A DNA stretch of 64,000 bases, taken from assembly GCF_042663225.1 (NCBI RefSeq), contig NZ_JBHTAA010000005.1, forward strand, positions 806,001 to 870,000, in the 5' to 3' direction. Below the pieces are notes generated by a model that saw nothing but the letters and a program-made list of their open reading frames with translations, ran no database searches and was not told the DNA's origin. This document shows, in pieces, positions 24,744-34,555 of the stretch (its first letter is position 1; the number at the start of each line of letters is the position of its first letter). Both the position numbers and the translations under genes were made by a program. Source of the stretch: Haloferax namakaokahaiae. GTDB taxonomy: Archaea; Halobacteriota; Halobacteria; Halobacteriales; Haloferacaceae.

Positions 24744-25853
24744 TCACCGCGTCGTGATGACGCGAAGGACGTCTTCGTCGGCGAGTACGTGGTCGCGGCC
24801 GACCTGTTGTTCGTCGTGTTTGGCGCTCGGACCGCTCACGCGCGCGAATCTGAATCCCTCTTCGAGTTTCGCGCCGAGTTTGGTAATCGCGTCGTCTATC
24901 GTGTCTCCCTTTCGGAGGACGAGGGGTTCGTCGTAATCGACGCCGCGACCCGGTTTGTCCATGTAGACGCGGATGAGACCGAGTGCCTCCCAGATGTCTT
25001 CTTTCAGCGCGTCGAGACCCTTCTCTGCTTCGGCGCTGATGAACGTCACCTCGTCGGGGTCGAGACCGACCTCGCGGAGGTTCTCTTCGACCGTCGGGAG
25101 GTAGTTCTCGTCGATGAGGTCGGCTTTGTTGACGGCGACGATAGACGGCAGGTAGACGCGGTTTTTCATGATGCCGTCGATGAGTTCGTCGATAGTCGTC
25201 TCGCCGCGGAGCGTCACTTCGGCGTTGACGAAGCCGTGTTCTCGGAGGACGCCCTTGATGGTCTCTTCTTCTAACTCGACGCTGTCACTTTTCGTGACGC
25301 GGATGCCGCCTTTGCCTTTCTTCGTAATCGAGAGATTGGGCGGCGTCGAATCGAGTCGAATCTTGTTGGCGTACAACTCCTCTTGCAGTCGCTCGTAGCG
25401 GTCGATTTCGAACACCGAGAGCATGAACACCACGAGGTCGGCCGTGCGAACGACAGAGAGCACTTCGCGTCCGCCACCGCGACCCCCTGCGGCCCCTTCG
25501 ATGAGGCCGGGAACGTCGAGAATCTGGATGTTCGCACCCTTGTACTTCAACATCCCCGGGTTCACGTTGAGCGTGGTGAACTCGTATGCACCCGTCTCGC
25601 TCTCGGCGTTCGTGAGCGCGTTGATGAGCGTCGATTTCCCGACGCTCGGGAAGCCAACTAACGCGACGGTCGCGTCTCCAGTCTTCTCGACCGCGTAGCC
25701 TTGGCCACCGCCGGCCGAGGATTGGTTTTCGAGTTTTTCCTTCAACTCCGCGAGTTTCGCCTTCAACCGACCGATGTGTCCCTCGGTCGATTTGTTGTAG
25801 GGCGTACTGGATATCTCCTCGCGGATGTCTTCGATCTCCTCCTCCAGTCCCAT
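24744..25853 (-). CDS. drg: DRG/Rbg-type Obg family GTPase
   Basis: A 369-residue GTP-binding protein conserved in archaea and eukaryotes and linked to translating ribosomes. Visible parts are an N-terminal helical region (IGRLKAKLAELKEKLE), G1 GFPSVGKSTLI, the G3 region DVPGLIEGAAGGRGGG, G4 NKADL and G5 SAEAEKGL. A C-terminal TGS domain (about 290-369, RVYMDKPGRGVDYDEP then HVLADEDVLRV on) completes it. The ATG giving MGLEEEIEDI is chosen because it matches the usual family length; upstream codons have no family character. Confidence 0.93.
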   Translation of the reverse strand: MGLEEEIEDIREEISSTPYNKSTEGHIGRLKAKLAELKEKLENQSSAGGGQGYAVEKTGDATVALVGFPSVGKSTLINALTNAESETGAYEFTTLNVNPGMLKYKGANIQILDVPGLIEGAAGGRGGGREVLSVVRTADLVVFMLSVFEIDRYERLQEELYANKIRLDSTPPNLSITKKGKGGIRVTKSDSVELEEETIKGVLREHGFVNAEVTLRGETTIDELIDGIMKNRVYLPSIVAVNKADLIDENYLPTVEENLREVGLDPDEVTFISAEAEKGLDALKEDIWEALGLIRVYMDKPGRGVDYDEPLVLRKGDTIDDAITKLGAKLEEGFRFARVSGPSAKHDEQQVGRDHVLADEDVLRVITTR

Positions 25854-26107
25854 CGTCACAACTTCCGCCGTGTCTGTCGAAAAACCCTTTCCTTCGAGCG
25901 CGCGCCGACAAAACGGCAATAATCACCTCGTAATCGAGTGACTGAAGCCGAATTCACCGAGAATCACGGGGGCCACCGTCGTCCGAGACGAACATTCAAA
26001 AATAAGAGAAACTCGGCCAGAAGTGCAGATTTGCGCAGGTCTGTACACACTTAGAGGCAATATCGGCACGGTTATACAGGACCAATACGACCTGCCGTTG
26101 GAAACCG

Positions 26108-26311
26108 ATGCCGGACCCTGCGATGCTCCGAGACAGCACGCAAATCGTACTGCCGTGTGATATGCTCGACGAGATTCTCGACGACTTGGAAGAAGAGTTC
26201 GTCGTGACGGTGTTCCCGAGCGGAGACGGGACGTGCCGAATCATCGGAAGTCCGGTCGAAATCCGCGCTGTCAACGACTTTCTCGCGCGTCACGGAATCT
26301 CCGTCCCCTGA
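26108..26311 (+). CDS. Small conserved haloarchaeal protein (VNG_1110C-like)
   Basis: A 67-residue acidic protein with the core DSTQIVLPCDMLDEILDDLEEEFVV and ending SPVEIRAVNDFLARHGISVP. It has no membrane segment or cofactor motif. I recall a family of this look in haloarchaea named after VNG_1110C, but its role is unknown. It heads a run of small genes before the oxidase subunit. The 254-nt gap upstream holds a TATA-like GGTTATACAG about 40 nt before the start and no other gene. Confidence 0.75.
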   Translation: MPDPAMLRDSTQIVLPCDMLDEILDDLEEEFVVTVFPSGDGTCRIIGSPVEIRAVNDFLARHGISVP

Positions 26312-26359
26312 CGGCGTCCATTCCGAAGCGCTTGTTACTGTACAGCCCAAGCCTCCGGC

Positions 26360-26725
26360 ATGGACGAAACGCCGGGACTCTCGGACCAGTACCGCAGGGC
26401 CAGCCCGTGGCCGGTATTCGTCGCCCTCGGTATCCCGCTCTCCGAACTTGGTCTCCTGTTCGACTTGTTCCCGCTCGCAGTCGGTGGCTTGCTTCTCTTC
26501 AGCGGGAGTGTCGCAGGAATGCTCCAGGAGTCGGGATACGTCGAATCGATCTGGAAATCGCTCGCCGTGCTCGCGGTGCTCCTGTTCGTCGTCGGTGGGT
26601 TGTTCGTCTTCGTGGGCGGTAACCTCGTGACTCGTGGCTACGCAGTTATCGCGTCGGGGGCGCTTCTCCTCTTCGGAGGCGTCGTCTTCGAACTGTTCGT
26701 TCGAGACCAACGACAGGACATCTGA
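26360..26725 (+). CDS. Small membrane protein of the oxidase neighbourhood (DUF7541-like)
   Basis: A 121-residue protein with a short soluble start (MDETPGLSDQYRRASPWPVF) and about four hydrophobic segments. Proteins of this form are common upstream of haloarchaeal cytochrome oxidase genes, which suggests an assembly or accessory role. It lies 48 nt after the previous small gene and on the same strand as coxA. No residues point to metal or heme binding. Confidence 0.7.
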   Translation: MDETPGLSDQYRRASPWPVFVALGIPLSELGLLFDLFPLAVGGLLLFSGSVAGMLQESGYVESIWKSLAVLAVLLFVVGGLFVFVGGNLVTRGYAVIASGALLLFGGVVFELFVRDQRQDI

Positions 26726-26842
26726 CTCCCGCGATTCGTTTTCGAAAGGAGCGCTGACGCTTTCGAGACGAGCGAGGTCGGGGTGCCGAACTGAGAGCGG
26801 AAACCAACAATCTATTTGTCGGGCGTCCCCGAGCATTCGAGT

Positions 26843-27190
26843 ATGGCAAACAAGACGTTCGACAAGGATACCATGCTCGACCTGGTGGTCAACATGGTTC
26901 CGCTGGCCATCATCCTGTTCTTCGTGGTGGCCTTCGCCGTCGTCAACCCGTTCGGGTTCGAATCGCTGCCGTCGGGGCTGCAGTTCGCGCTTCTCATCGT
27001 CCCGTTCGTGGCACTGGCAGTTCTCACGTATCTGTCGGGGAAGGCAATCGCCGGCGCAGAAAAAACTGGCACAGTCTACCCACCGGGAGCAGCGACCGTC
27101 CCCGGTATCGAACCACTCCACGAAGAGGAAAGCGAGCTCGAAGAACCGAAAGACGAAAGCGCCTCTGCGGTCGAAGGCGATACTGCGTAA
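26843..27190 (+). CDS. Two-helix membrane protein of the oxidase neighbourhood (DUF6684-like)
   Basis: A 115-residue protein. It has an N-terminal amphipathic start (MANKTFDKDTMLDLVVNMVP), two membrane helices (about 17-37 and 47-66) and an acidic tail ending in EEPKDESASAVEGDTA. It directly precedes coxA by 63 nt on the same strand. The position suggests an accessory subunit of the terminal oxidase. The ATG nine codons into the open frame is chosen because upstream codons are promoter-like. Confidence 0.75.
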   Translation: MANKTFDKDTMLDLVVNMVPLAIILFFVVAFAVVNPFGFESLPSGLQFALLIVPFVALAVLTYLSGKAIAGAEKTGTVYPPGAATVPGIEPLHEEESELEEPKDESASAVEGDTA

Positions 27191-27253
27191 ACCCTCCTCG
27201 AAACGCGGCGCGTTCCCGAATCTTTCATTACCCTGCACTACTCAGCCACTTCT

Positions 27254-29056
<1,803 letters not shown>

Positions 29057-29171
29057 CGAACCGCATCCATTTTTTCAGCGCGGCAGTCGAGAGCGGACGC
29101 GCCACTTACACGCGCTGGGTAAAACTCGACCGTTCATCGACGAGTATCCGAACCTGTGGCTCTGACCAGAT

Positions 29172-29212
29172 GAAAAAACGACGGTTCCGCGAGTCGCCTC
29201 CGTCCGCGACTC
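29172..29212 (-). terminator. Hairpin plus T-run ending the 27-codon gene
   Basis: GAGTCGC (29191-29197) and GCGACTC (29206-29212) form a perfect 7-bp stem. On the minus strand it is followed, after 12 nt, by a run of six T (complement of 29173-29178). It lies 15 nt past the stop of the small minus-strand ORF and supports that ORF being a real transcription unit. Confidence 0.55.
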
Positions 29213-29226
29213 GGTTCGGTCTCGAG

Positions 29227-29310
29227 TTACGTGACGAGCAGGATACCGGTCACGAACATCAACACCGCGACGGTCCCGAGGATAAGACCGAGCAGGTCCG
29301 TATCAGACAT
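29227..29310 (-). CDS. 27-residue single-helix membrane microprotein
   Basis: ATG to TAA encodes 27 residues starting MSDTDLLGLILGTVAV and continuing as one uninterrupted hydrophobic helix ending ILLVT. The acidic-polar start and hydrophobic remainder are those of a tail-inserted membrane peptide. It is too short for normal gene finding. It lies between coxA and a small membrane protein, on the opposite strand, with a hairpin terminator. Very small subunits are common in respiratory oxidases, so it may belong to the oxidase, but this is inference. Confidence 0.6.
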   Translation of the reverse strand: MSDTDLLGLILGTVAVLMFVTGILLVT

Positions 29311-29408
29311 AGTCGAGGCTTACCGGCGTGGAGCAAAAGGTTCATCGGTGCGAGTCGGACCGCTGGCGAATAACAACCACTATCCAGACTCGCCTCCGAA
29401 TCCCGTCT

Positions 29409-29666
29409 GTGCGCTCGAACGTTGGCGGTCGGCGGTTCGTCCTTGGATTGTACGCTCTGCTCGTCGTCGTCGCGGGAGTCGCGGGCTTTTTGACGGGGAC
29501 GTTCGTCTCGGGTCTCTCGGCACCACGGTTCCTGTTTTTGATTCCGTTCCCCCCGACACCAGTCGGCTTTGCGGCCTATGGTGCGCTCACTCTCGCGCTC
29601 GTCCTCGGCCTGCCGCTCGTCCTCGTCGTCTTCGTCTCAGAACGAATCGACGACGACGCAGTGTGA
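29409..29666 (+). CDS. Two-helix membrane protein (DUF7520-like)
   Basis: An 85-residue protein from a GTG start (VRSNVGGRRFVLGLYALL). It has two membrane helices around a FLIPFPPTPVGFAAYG loop and ends RIDDDAV. Proteins of this look are conserved beside haloarchaeal oxidase genes. An ATG 27 codons upstream would give a basic, non-family N-terminus and is rejected. It is divergent from the 27-residue microprotein. Confidence 0.65.
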   Translation: MRSNVGGRRFVLGLYALLVVVAGVAGFLTGTFVSGLSAPRFLFLIPFPPTPVGFAAYGALTLALVLGLPLVLVVFVSERIDDDAV

Positions 29667-29747
29667 GACGATAGAATCGACCGCCAGCGGCAAATTCTGA
29701 TGATTAATCGGCACAACTACTAAGAGCGGTCACGGAGAGGTGAGAGT

Positions 29748-30149
29748 ATGTACCACGTGGTAATTGGCGTTGACGACGACGCGGAACACGCACTCGCATG
29801 TGTCGAAGAGGTCGGAAAGATGCCCGGCGATGCGTCAGAAAAACAAGTGACACTCGTCCACAGTTTCACCGACAATCCCAGCGGCGCGTCGGCGACACAG
29901 ATCCGCTCGATTCGAGAAGCGGGTGAGTATCTCGACGAGCACGGAATCGAGTACGACGTCAACGAGGCCTCGGGTGACCCCGCCGACGTCATCATCGAAC
30001 TCGCAGAGGAAGAGGACGCAGACCTCATCGTCATCGGCGGGCGAAAGCGCTCGCCGGCCGGAAAGGCACTGTTCGGAAGCGTGACGCAGACGGTTATTCT
30101 CAACGCGGGTCGGCCCGTCATGGTGACGGGCGTTCCGAATCGCGCCTAA
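29748..30149 (+). CDS. Universal stress protein UspA family
   Basis: A 133-residue single-domain Usp. It begins YHVVIGVDDDAEHAL and closes with the nucleotide-binding motif IGGRKRSPAGKALFGSVTQTV, matching the G-2x-G-9x-G-S/T pattern of ATP-binding members. Such proteins act as ATP-dependent stress or signalling switches. It converges on the thioredoxin-like gene with only 2 nt between stops. Confidence 0.9.
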   Translation: MYHVVIGVDDDAEHALACVEEVGKMPGDASEKQVTLVHSFTDNPSGASATQIRSIREAGEYLDEHGIEYDVNEASGDPADVIIELAEEEDADLIVIGGRKRSPAGKALFGSVTQTVILNAGRPVMVTGVPNRA

Positions 30150-30151
30150 AA

Positions 30152-30826
30152 TTAGAACACGCGGGCGACGAACTCCTCGACTTCGTCGGGGGACATCAGC
30201 CCGGATTGTTTCTCGACGAGCGTGCCGTCACGGAAGCACGCCACCGTCGGTGCGGACGTGATATCGAAGGTCCGGCAAAAGTCGTCTGCGGCCTCGCCAT
30301 CGACACCGGCGACCGCAACCGCCGAGGGGATACGCGCCTGTATCTCGTCGAGTTCGGCTTTCATCGCGTCACACGGTTCGCAGAACCGTTTCCACACGGT
30401 GACGACCACCTCGTCGTTCACCTCGAGGAACGACTCGAACGTCGAGTCTCGAAGTTCGAACAGTCCCTCCGGAACCGACGAGGCCGGTTCGAGTTCGACG
30501 ATGATCGACGCCATCACCGAGAGCAGTTCCTGCTCGACTGGAATGTCGAGGAACGACTTCGCTGCGAGGTACGCGATGACGTCCTCGCGCGTGATTCCCC
30601 GTTTGTCTACTTCGACCTCTGCCTCGTCCGGAGGCATGTTGAAGATGTCTCCAACGGTGCTGTAGAACTCCTCGTTGGAGACCGCACCGTAGATGTCGTG
30701 ATACAACGCCAGTACTTTCTGGAAGTCGTCGGTGACGGTCAGTTCGCCACTGTCGGACTCATCGACAGCGCCCGCTTCGATGAGCGTGTCGAGTGCAGTT
30801 TCTGGGTCTGTGTGTGCCGCTGCCAT
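30152..30826 (-). CDS. Thioredoxin-fold protein with N-terminal helical domain
   Basis: A 224-residue protein. The first ~120 residues are helical and acidic without recognised family. The last ~95 form a thioredoxin fold with the redox motif WKRFCEPCDAMK (CEPC) and the cis-proline segment TSAPTVACF. It is the last gene of the ABC-transporter operon, 3 nt after the livF-like gene, so it is likely cotranscribed. A redox control of uptake or of the linked CoA enzymes is conceivable. The CEPC dipeptide is unusual; classical thioredoxins have CGPC. Confidence 0.8.
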   Translation of the reverse strand: MAAAHTDPETALDTLIEAGAVDESDSGELTVTDDFQKVLALYHDIYGAVSNEEFYSTVGDIFNMPPDEAEVEVDKRGITREDVIAYLAAKSFLDIPVEQELLSVMASIIVELEPASSVPEGLFELRDSTFESFLEVNDEVVVTVWKRFCEPCDAMKAELDEIQARIPSAVAVAGVDGEAADDFCRTFDITSAPTVACFRDGTLVEKQSGLMSPDEVEEFVARVF

Positions 30827-30829
30827 GGA

Positions 30830-31573
30830 TTATACACCGAGGTAACGTTGCCGAGTCTCTTCATCGTCTCGCAATTCTTCTGCGCTTCCGTCGAAGACGA
30901 TTTGCCCCTGGTCGATGACGTACGCTCTGTCGGCGAGTTTGATAGCCGCCGCGGCGTTCTGCTCGACCAAGAGGATGGTCGTGCCGTTGTCGCTGATGCG
31001 CCTGACTGCGTTCTCGACGTCCTCGATGATCTTCGGGGCAAGCCCTTCGTACGGTTCGTCGAGCAAGAGCAAGTCGGTGTTCTGCTTGAGTGAGCGGGCG
31101 ATGGCGAGCATCTGCTGTTCGCCACCGGAAAGCGTCCCCGCGCGCTGGTCCTGTCGTTCGTCCAGTCGGGGGAACTGTTCGTACACTTCCTCCGTGGACA
31201 TGCCCTTGTGTCCGAACGAGAGCGACCGACCCCACGTGTTGGATTTGTTGTTCACGACCTCCGCGAGATGGAGGTTCTCTGCCACCGTGAGGTTCGGGAA
31301 GATTCGTCGTTCTTCGGGAACGAGCGAGATACCCTTCACGGAGACGTCCTCTGCGGGGACGCCCGTGATGTTCTGGTCTTTGAAGTTGATACTCCCACTT
31401 CGAATCTCCGGGGGAGTCGCACCGGCGATACAGCGGAGTGTCGTGGTCTTCCCGGCACCGTTGCGGCCGAGCAGCGCACAGATTTCACCCTCTTCGACGC
31501 TCATCGAGAGGTCGCGGATGATGTGGCTCTCGCCGTAGTAGGCGTTGATGGTGTCGATATCGAGGAGACTCAT
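30830..31573 (-). CDS. livF: Branched-chain amino acid-type ABC transporter ATP-binding protein (LivF-like)
   Basis: A 247-residue ATPase with Walker A LGRNGAGKTT, the signature LSGGEQQMLAIARSL and Walker B LLLLDEPYEGLAPKI, the last being typical of LivF. It works as a heterodimer with the LivG-like protein, whose gene overlaps it by 4 nt. It energises the LivH/LivM permease. The final hydrophilic tail is normal in length. Confidence 0.93.
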   Translation of the reverse strand: MSLLDIDTINAYYGESHIIRDLSMSVEEGEICALLGRNGAGKTTTLRCIAGATPPEIRSGSINFKDQNITGVPAEDVSVKGISLVPEERRIFPNLTVAENLHLAEVVNNKSNTWGRSLSFGHKGMSTEEVYEQFPRLDERQDQRAGTLSGGEQQMLAIARSLKQNTDLLLLDEPYEGLAPKIIEDVENAVRRISDNGTTILLVEQNAAAAIKLADRAYVIDQGQIVFDGSAEELRDDEETRQRYLGV

Positions 31574-32328
31574 AGTTCGACACCTCCGAGGTAGGCCTCT
31601 TGGACGGCCTCGTTACCCCGAATCTCGTCCGGGGTCCCTTCTGCGATGATGCCACCCCGGCTGAGGACGACGATTCGGTCGGAGATGGAGAAGACGATCT
31701 CCATGTCGTGCTCGACGAGGACGAACGTCAGCCCGTGTTCTTCTTTGACCCGTTCGATGAGATCGACCGTCGATTTCGTCTCTTCGGGAGACATGCCGGC
31801 GGTCGGCTCGTCCATGAGCAACAGGTCGGGTTCACTGGCGAGTGCAATCCCGATTTCCAGTCGGCGCTTGTCACCGTACGGCAGGTCTTCTGCCACGGTG
31901 TTCGCTTGCCCGAGCAACCCGACCGATTCGAGGGTGTCGCGGGCGACTTCGTGAACGTCTGTGAGACTATCGCGGTGTTTCAGGAACTCGAACCCGAACG
32001 CGCCGCGCTCGGCGGCGAGTGACGCGATTTCCGCATTCTCACGGACGGTGAGCCCGGGGAAAATCGACGCCGTCTGGAAGGATTTCGAGACGCCTCGCTG
32101 GACCACTTCGTGCGGGTCGAGACCGATAATCGACTCACCTTTGAATTTGATGTCGCCGCTCGTCGGATCGAGTCGGCGGGTGATGAGGTTGATGAGCGTC
32201 GATTTGCCGGCCCCGTTCGGGCCGATAATCGAGACGCGTTCGTCTTCTTCGACGGTGAGGTTCACGTCGTCAGTTGCGACGAGACCACCGAACTCTTTGA
32301 CGAGATTGTTGGTTTCGAGGAGTGCCAT
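31570..32328 (-). CDS. livG: Branched-chain amino acid-type ABC transporter ATP-binding protein (LivG-like)
   Basis: A 252-residue ATPase with Walker A IGPNGAGKST and LLMDEPTAGMSPEET (Walker B, LivG style). The GDKRRLEIGIALAS segment replaces the usual LSGGQ, as is common in LivG. Its start overlaps the stop of the livM-like gene by one base and its stop overlaps the livF-like start by 4 nt, so the operon is tightly coupled. Confidence 0.93.
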   Translation of the reverse strand: MALLETNNLVKEFGGLVATDDVNLTVEEDERVSIIGPNGAGKSTLINLITRRLDPTSGDIKFKGESIIGLDPHEVVQRGVSKSFQTASIFPGLTVRENAEIASLAAERGAFGFEFLKHRDSLTDVHEVARDTLESVGLLGQANTVAEDLPYGDKRRLEIGIALASEPDLLLMDEPTAGMSPEETKSTVDLIERVKEEHGLTFVLVEHDMEIVFSISDRIVVLSRGGIIAEGTPDEIRGNEAVQEAYLGGVEL

Positions 32329-33473
32329 TAGTTGTCGCCTCCGATGCGTGCTGTAACGAAGTCACGAATCCGTCCTAAGATTCCCCAGAGACCGTCGGGG
32401 ACGAACCAGACAACTGCGACGAACACGATGCCCAGGAGCAAGTGCCAGTAGTAGCCGAAGTCGTTGATGAGCACGATGCTCGTGAACGGAATCGTGAGTG
32501 CCTGAACGGTGCTGACGATGTTCTCGATGTAGAGGTACACCGCGACACCGAGGACGGGACCGAACATCGACCCCGCACCACCGAGCACCGTCATCACGAC
32601 GATGTCGCCGGATTCCGTCCAGAACAGCGATTGGAGCGGCACGTACGAGCCGTGGATGGTGAACAGACTGCCGGCGATGCCTGCGAACGCACCAGAGATG
32701 ATGAACGCCATCAACTTGTAGCGCCAGACGTTGAGACCGACGAACTCCGCGCGCTGTTCGTTCTCGCGGATTGCGCGGAAGACCATGCCGTACGGCGAGT
32801 TGAGGATGCGGTAGGCGAGTGCAACCGCGCCGACGAAGAAGACGCCGACGAAGGCGTACAACCCAGTCCCGAGGAGCGTCCCCAGGACCGACGGCAGGTC
32901 CGCTTCGAGATGAATCATCCCGAAGAGCGACCCAACATCGACGCCCGTCAGGCCGTTCTCACCTCCCGTCAGGAAGGCTAACGGCGAGGCGGCCATGAAG
33001 TAGAACATCTGTGCGAACGCCAGTGTCAGGATGGAGAAGTAAATCCCACCGCGACGCAGCGAGAGGAACCCGAGCACCCACGCGAGGAGGACCGCAAAGA
33101 GCGTCCCCGAGAGAACCATCACGAGTGGGTCACCAGAGACGTTCTTGGCGATGACGCCCGCAGCGTAGGCCGCACCGCCCCAGAAGGCGGCGTGACCGAA
33201 CGACAGCAACCCGGTGTAGCCGAGCAGCAAGTCGAAACCGATAGCGAAGATTCCCCAGATGAGGATGAGCGTTGCGAGGCTCTGGTAGCCCTGCAGGAAG
33301 TCCGAGATGAACGGTGCGCGCGCGAACAGCCACGGGAAGAGCGCGACGATGACTGCCGTCAGTCCGACGACAGCGCCCTCTCTCTCACGGAACAGTTGGA
33401 GTCGTTCGACCAGCGTGAGGTCAACGACTGCCGACTGGTCTTTCGTCCCAGTCGTCGTCTCTTCCTCGCTCAT
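32328..33473 (-). CDS. livM: Branched-chain amino acid-type ABC transporter permease (LivM-like)
   Basis: A 381-residue permease with about ten membrane segments. The LivM family marks are GFDLLLGYTGLLSFGHAAFWGGA and the cytoplasmic coupling loop GMVFRAIRENEQRAEFVGLNV. The first ~40 residues are a hydrophilic extension. It pairs with the LivH-like permease, whose stop overlaps this start by 4 nt. Confidence 0.93.
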   Translation of the reverse strand: MSEEETTTGTKDQSAVVDLTLVERLQLFREREGAVVGLTAVIVALFPWLFARAPFISDFLQGYQSLATLILIWGIFAIGFDLLLGYTGLLSFGHAAFWGGAAYAAGVIAKNVSGDPLVMVLSGTLFAVLLAWVLGFLSLRRGGIYFSILTLAFAQMFYFMAASPLAFLTGGENGLTGVDVGSLFGMIHLEADLPSVLGTLLGTGLYAFVGVFFVGAVALAYRILNSPYGMVFRAIRENEQRAEFVGLNVWRYKLMAFIISGAFAGIAGSLFTIHGSYVPLQSLFWTESGDIVVMTVLGGAGSMFGPVLGVAVYLYIENIVSTVQALTIPFTSIVLINDFGYYWHLLLGIVFVAVVWFVPDGLWGILGRIRDFVTARIGGDN

Positions 33474-34438
33474 GGCGCCACCTCCTCGTTACCCAGCAGA
33501 CCCTGTGGACGAAGCAGGAGGACGATTGCCGCGATAGCGTAGAGTCCGACCTGCGACCACGCGGGTGCGAGCGACACGAGTGCTGCCGTCGTGAGTCCGA
33601 AGACGATTCCACCGAGCACCGCGCCGGCGATGCTTCCAACACCGCCGATGACGACGGTGAGGAACGCCGGAACGAGGATGTTGGTCCCAATCGTCGGGTT
33701 GACGACGTTCAGGGGGCCGCCGACGACGCCCGCGATACCGGCGAGTGCGGCACCGATGCCGAAGACGACGATGTAGGGGCGCGTGATTTTGATACCGAGA
33801 AGGCGCACCATCTCCGCGTCGCGCGTGCCTGCGCGGACGACGAGTCCGAAGTCGGTGAACTCGACCAGTGCGTAGACGAGCAGGACGAGGACGGCGGTGA
33901 TACCGATAACCCACAACCGCCACTGCGGGAAGTTGCCGACGATGGGGAGTGCAATCGGTCCGGAGACGGGGAGACCCGCGAACGACCCGAACGCGAGGAT
34001 GCGATCTGGTTGCTCGAACGGAAGGCTGTTACTCCCGAAGAGCACTCGGAACAGCTCTTGAACGACGATTGCGAGCCCGAACGTGACGAGAATTTGGTCC
34101 GTATCTGGCCGGTCGTAGAACGGTCGTGCGACGAATCGTTCCATCAGGAGACCGACGATGAAGACGACTATCGGGACGAGCAGTAGCGCGGCGAAAAAGC
34201 CCCAGTCGAGTCCGAACGTCGAAAAGCCCCACTCTTGGAGCTTCCCGTTCGAGAGCGGAACGTTCAGTGCGATGAGTAGTCCCGCGTACGTCCCGACGAG
34301 GTAGAGCGCGCCGTGCGCGAAGTTGACGAACTTGAGCGTTCCGAGGATAATCGACAGCCCAACTGCGAGCAGGACGTAGATAGCGCCCTGTTGAAGCCCG
34401 TTGAGGAGGACTGTGAGTATGTCTGCGAGGAGGCTCAT
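33470..34438 (-). CDS. livH: Branched-chain amino acid-type ABC transporter permease (LivH-like)
   Basis: A 322-residue permease with about eight membrane segments. The hallmarks are LNGLQQGAIYVLLAVGLSIILGTLKFVNFAHG and, near the end, GVGSIAGAVLGGIVFG. It is the first membrane component after the binding-protein gene, from which it is separated by 117 nt. That gap is enough for mRNA processing or partial termination, which often raises expression of the binding protein. Confidence 0.93.
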   Translation of the reverse strand: MSLLADILTVLLNGLQQGAIYVLLAVGLSIILGTLKFVNFAHGALYLVGTYAGLLIALNVPLSNGKLQEWGFSTFGLDWGFFAALLLVPIVVFIVGLLMERFVARPFYDRPDTDQILVTFGLAIVVQELFRVLFGSNSLPFEQPDRILAFGSFAGLPVSGPIALPIVGNFPQWRLWVIGITAVLVLLVYALVEFTDFGLVVRAGTRDAEMVRLLGIKITRPYIVVFGIGAALAGIAGVVGGPLNVVNPTIGTNILVPAFLTVVIGGVGSIAGAVLGGIVFGLTTAALVSLAPAWSQVGLYAIAAIVLLLRPQGLLGNEEVAP

Positions 34439-34555
34439 TATCGGTGTCCTCCAGTTGTGTTGCGGTTTGGCATGAGTATGTTAAACTGAGTCATTTACAC
34501 GCAGGTCATTCCTTCATAATAAATGTGCATCGTAAGAGGGTGGTGCGGCAGTGGA

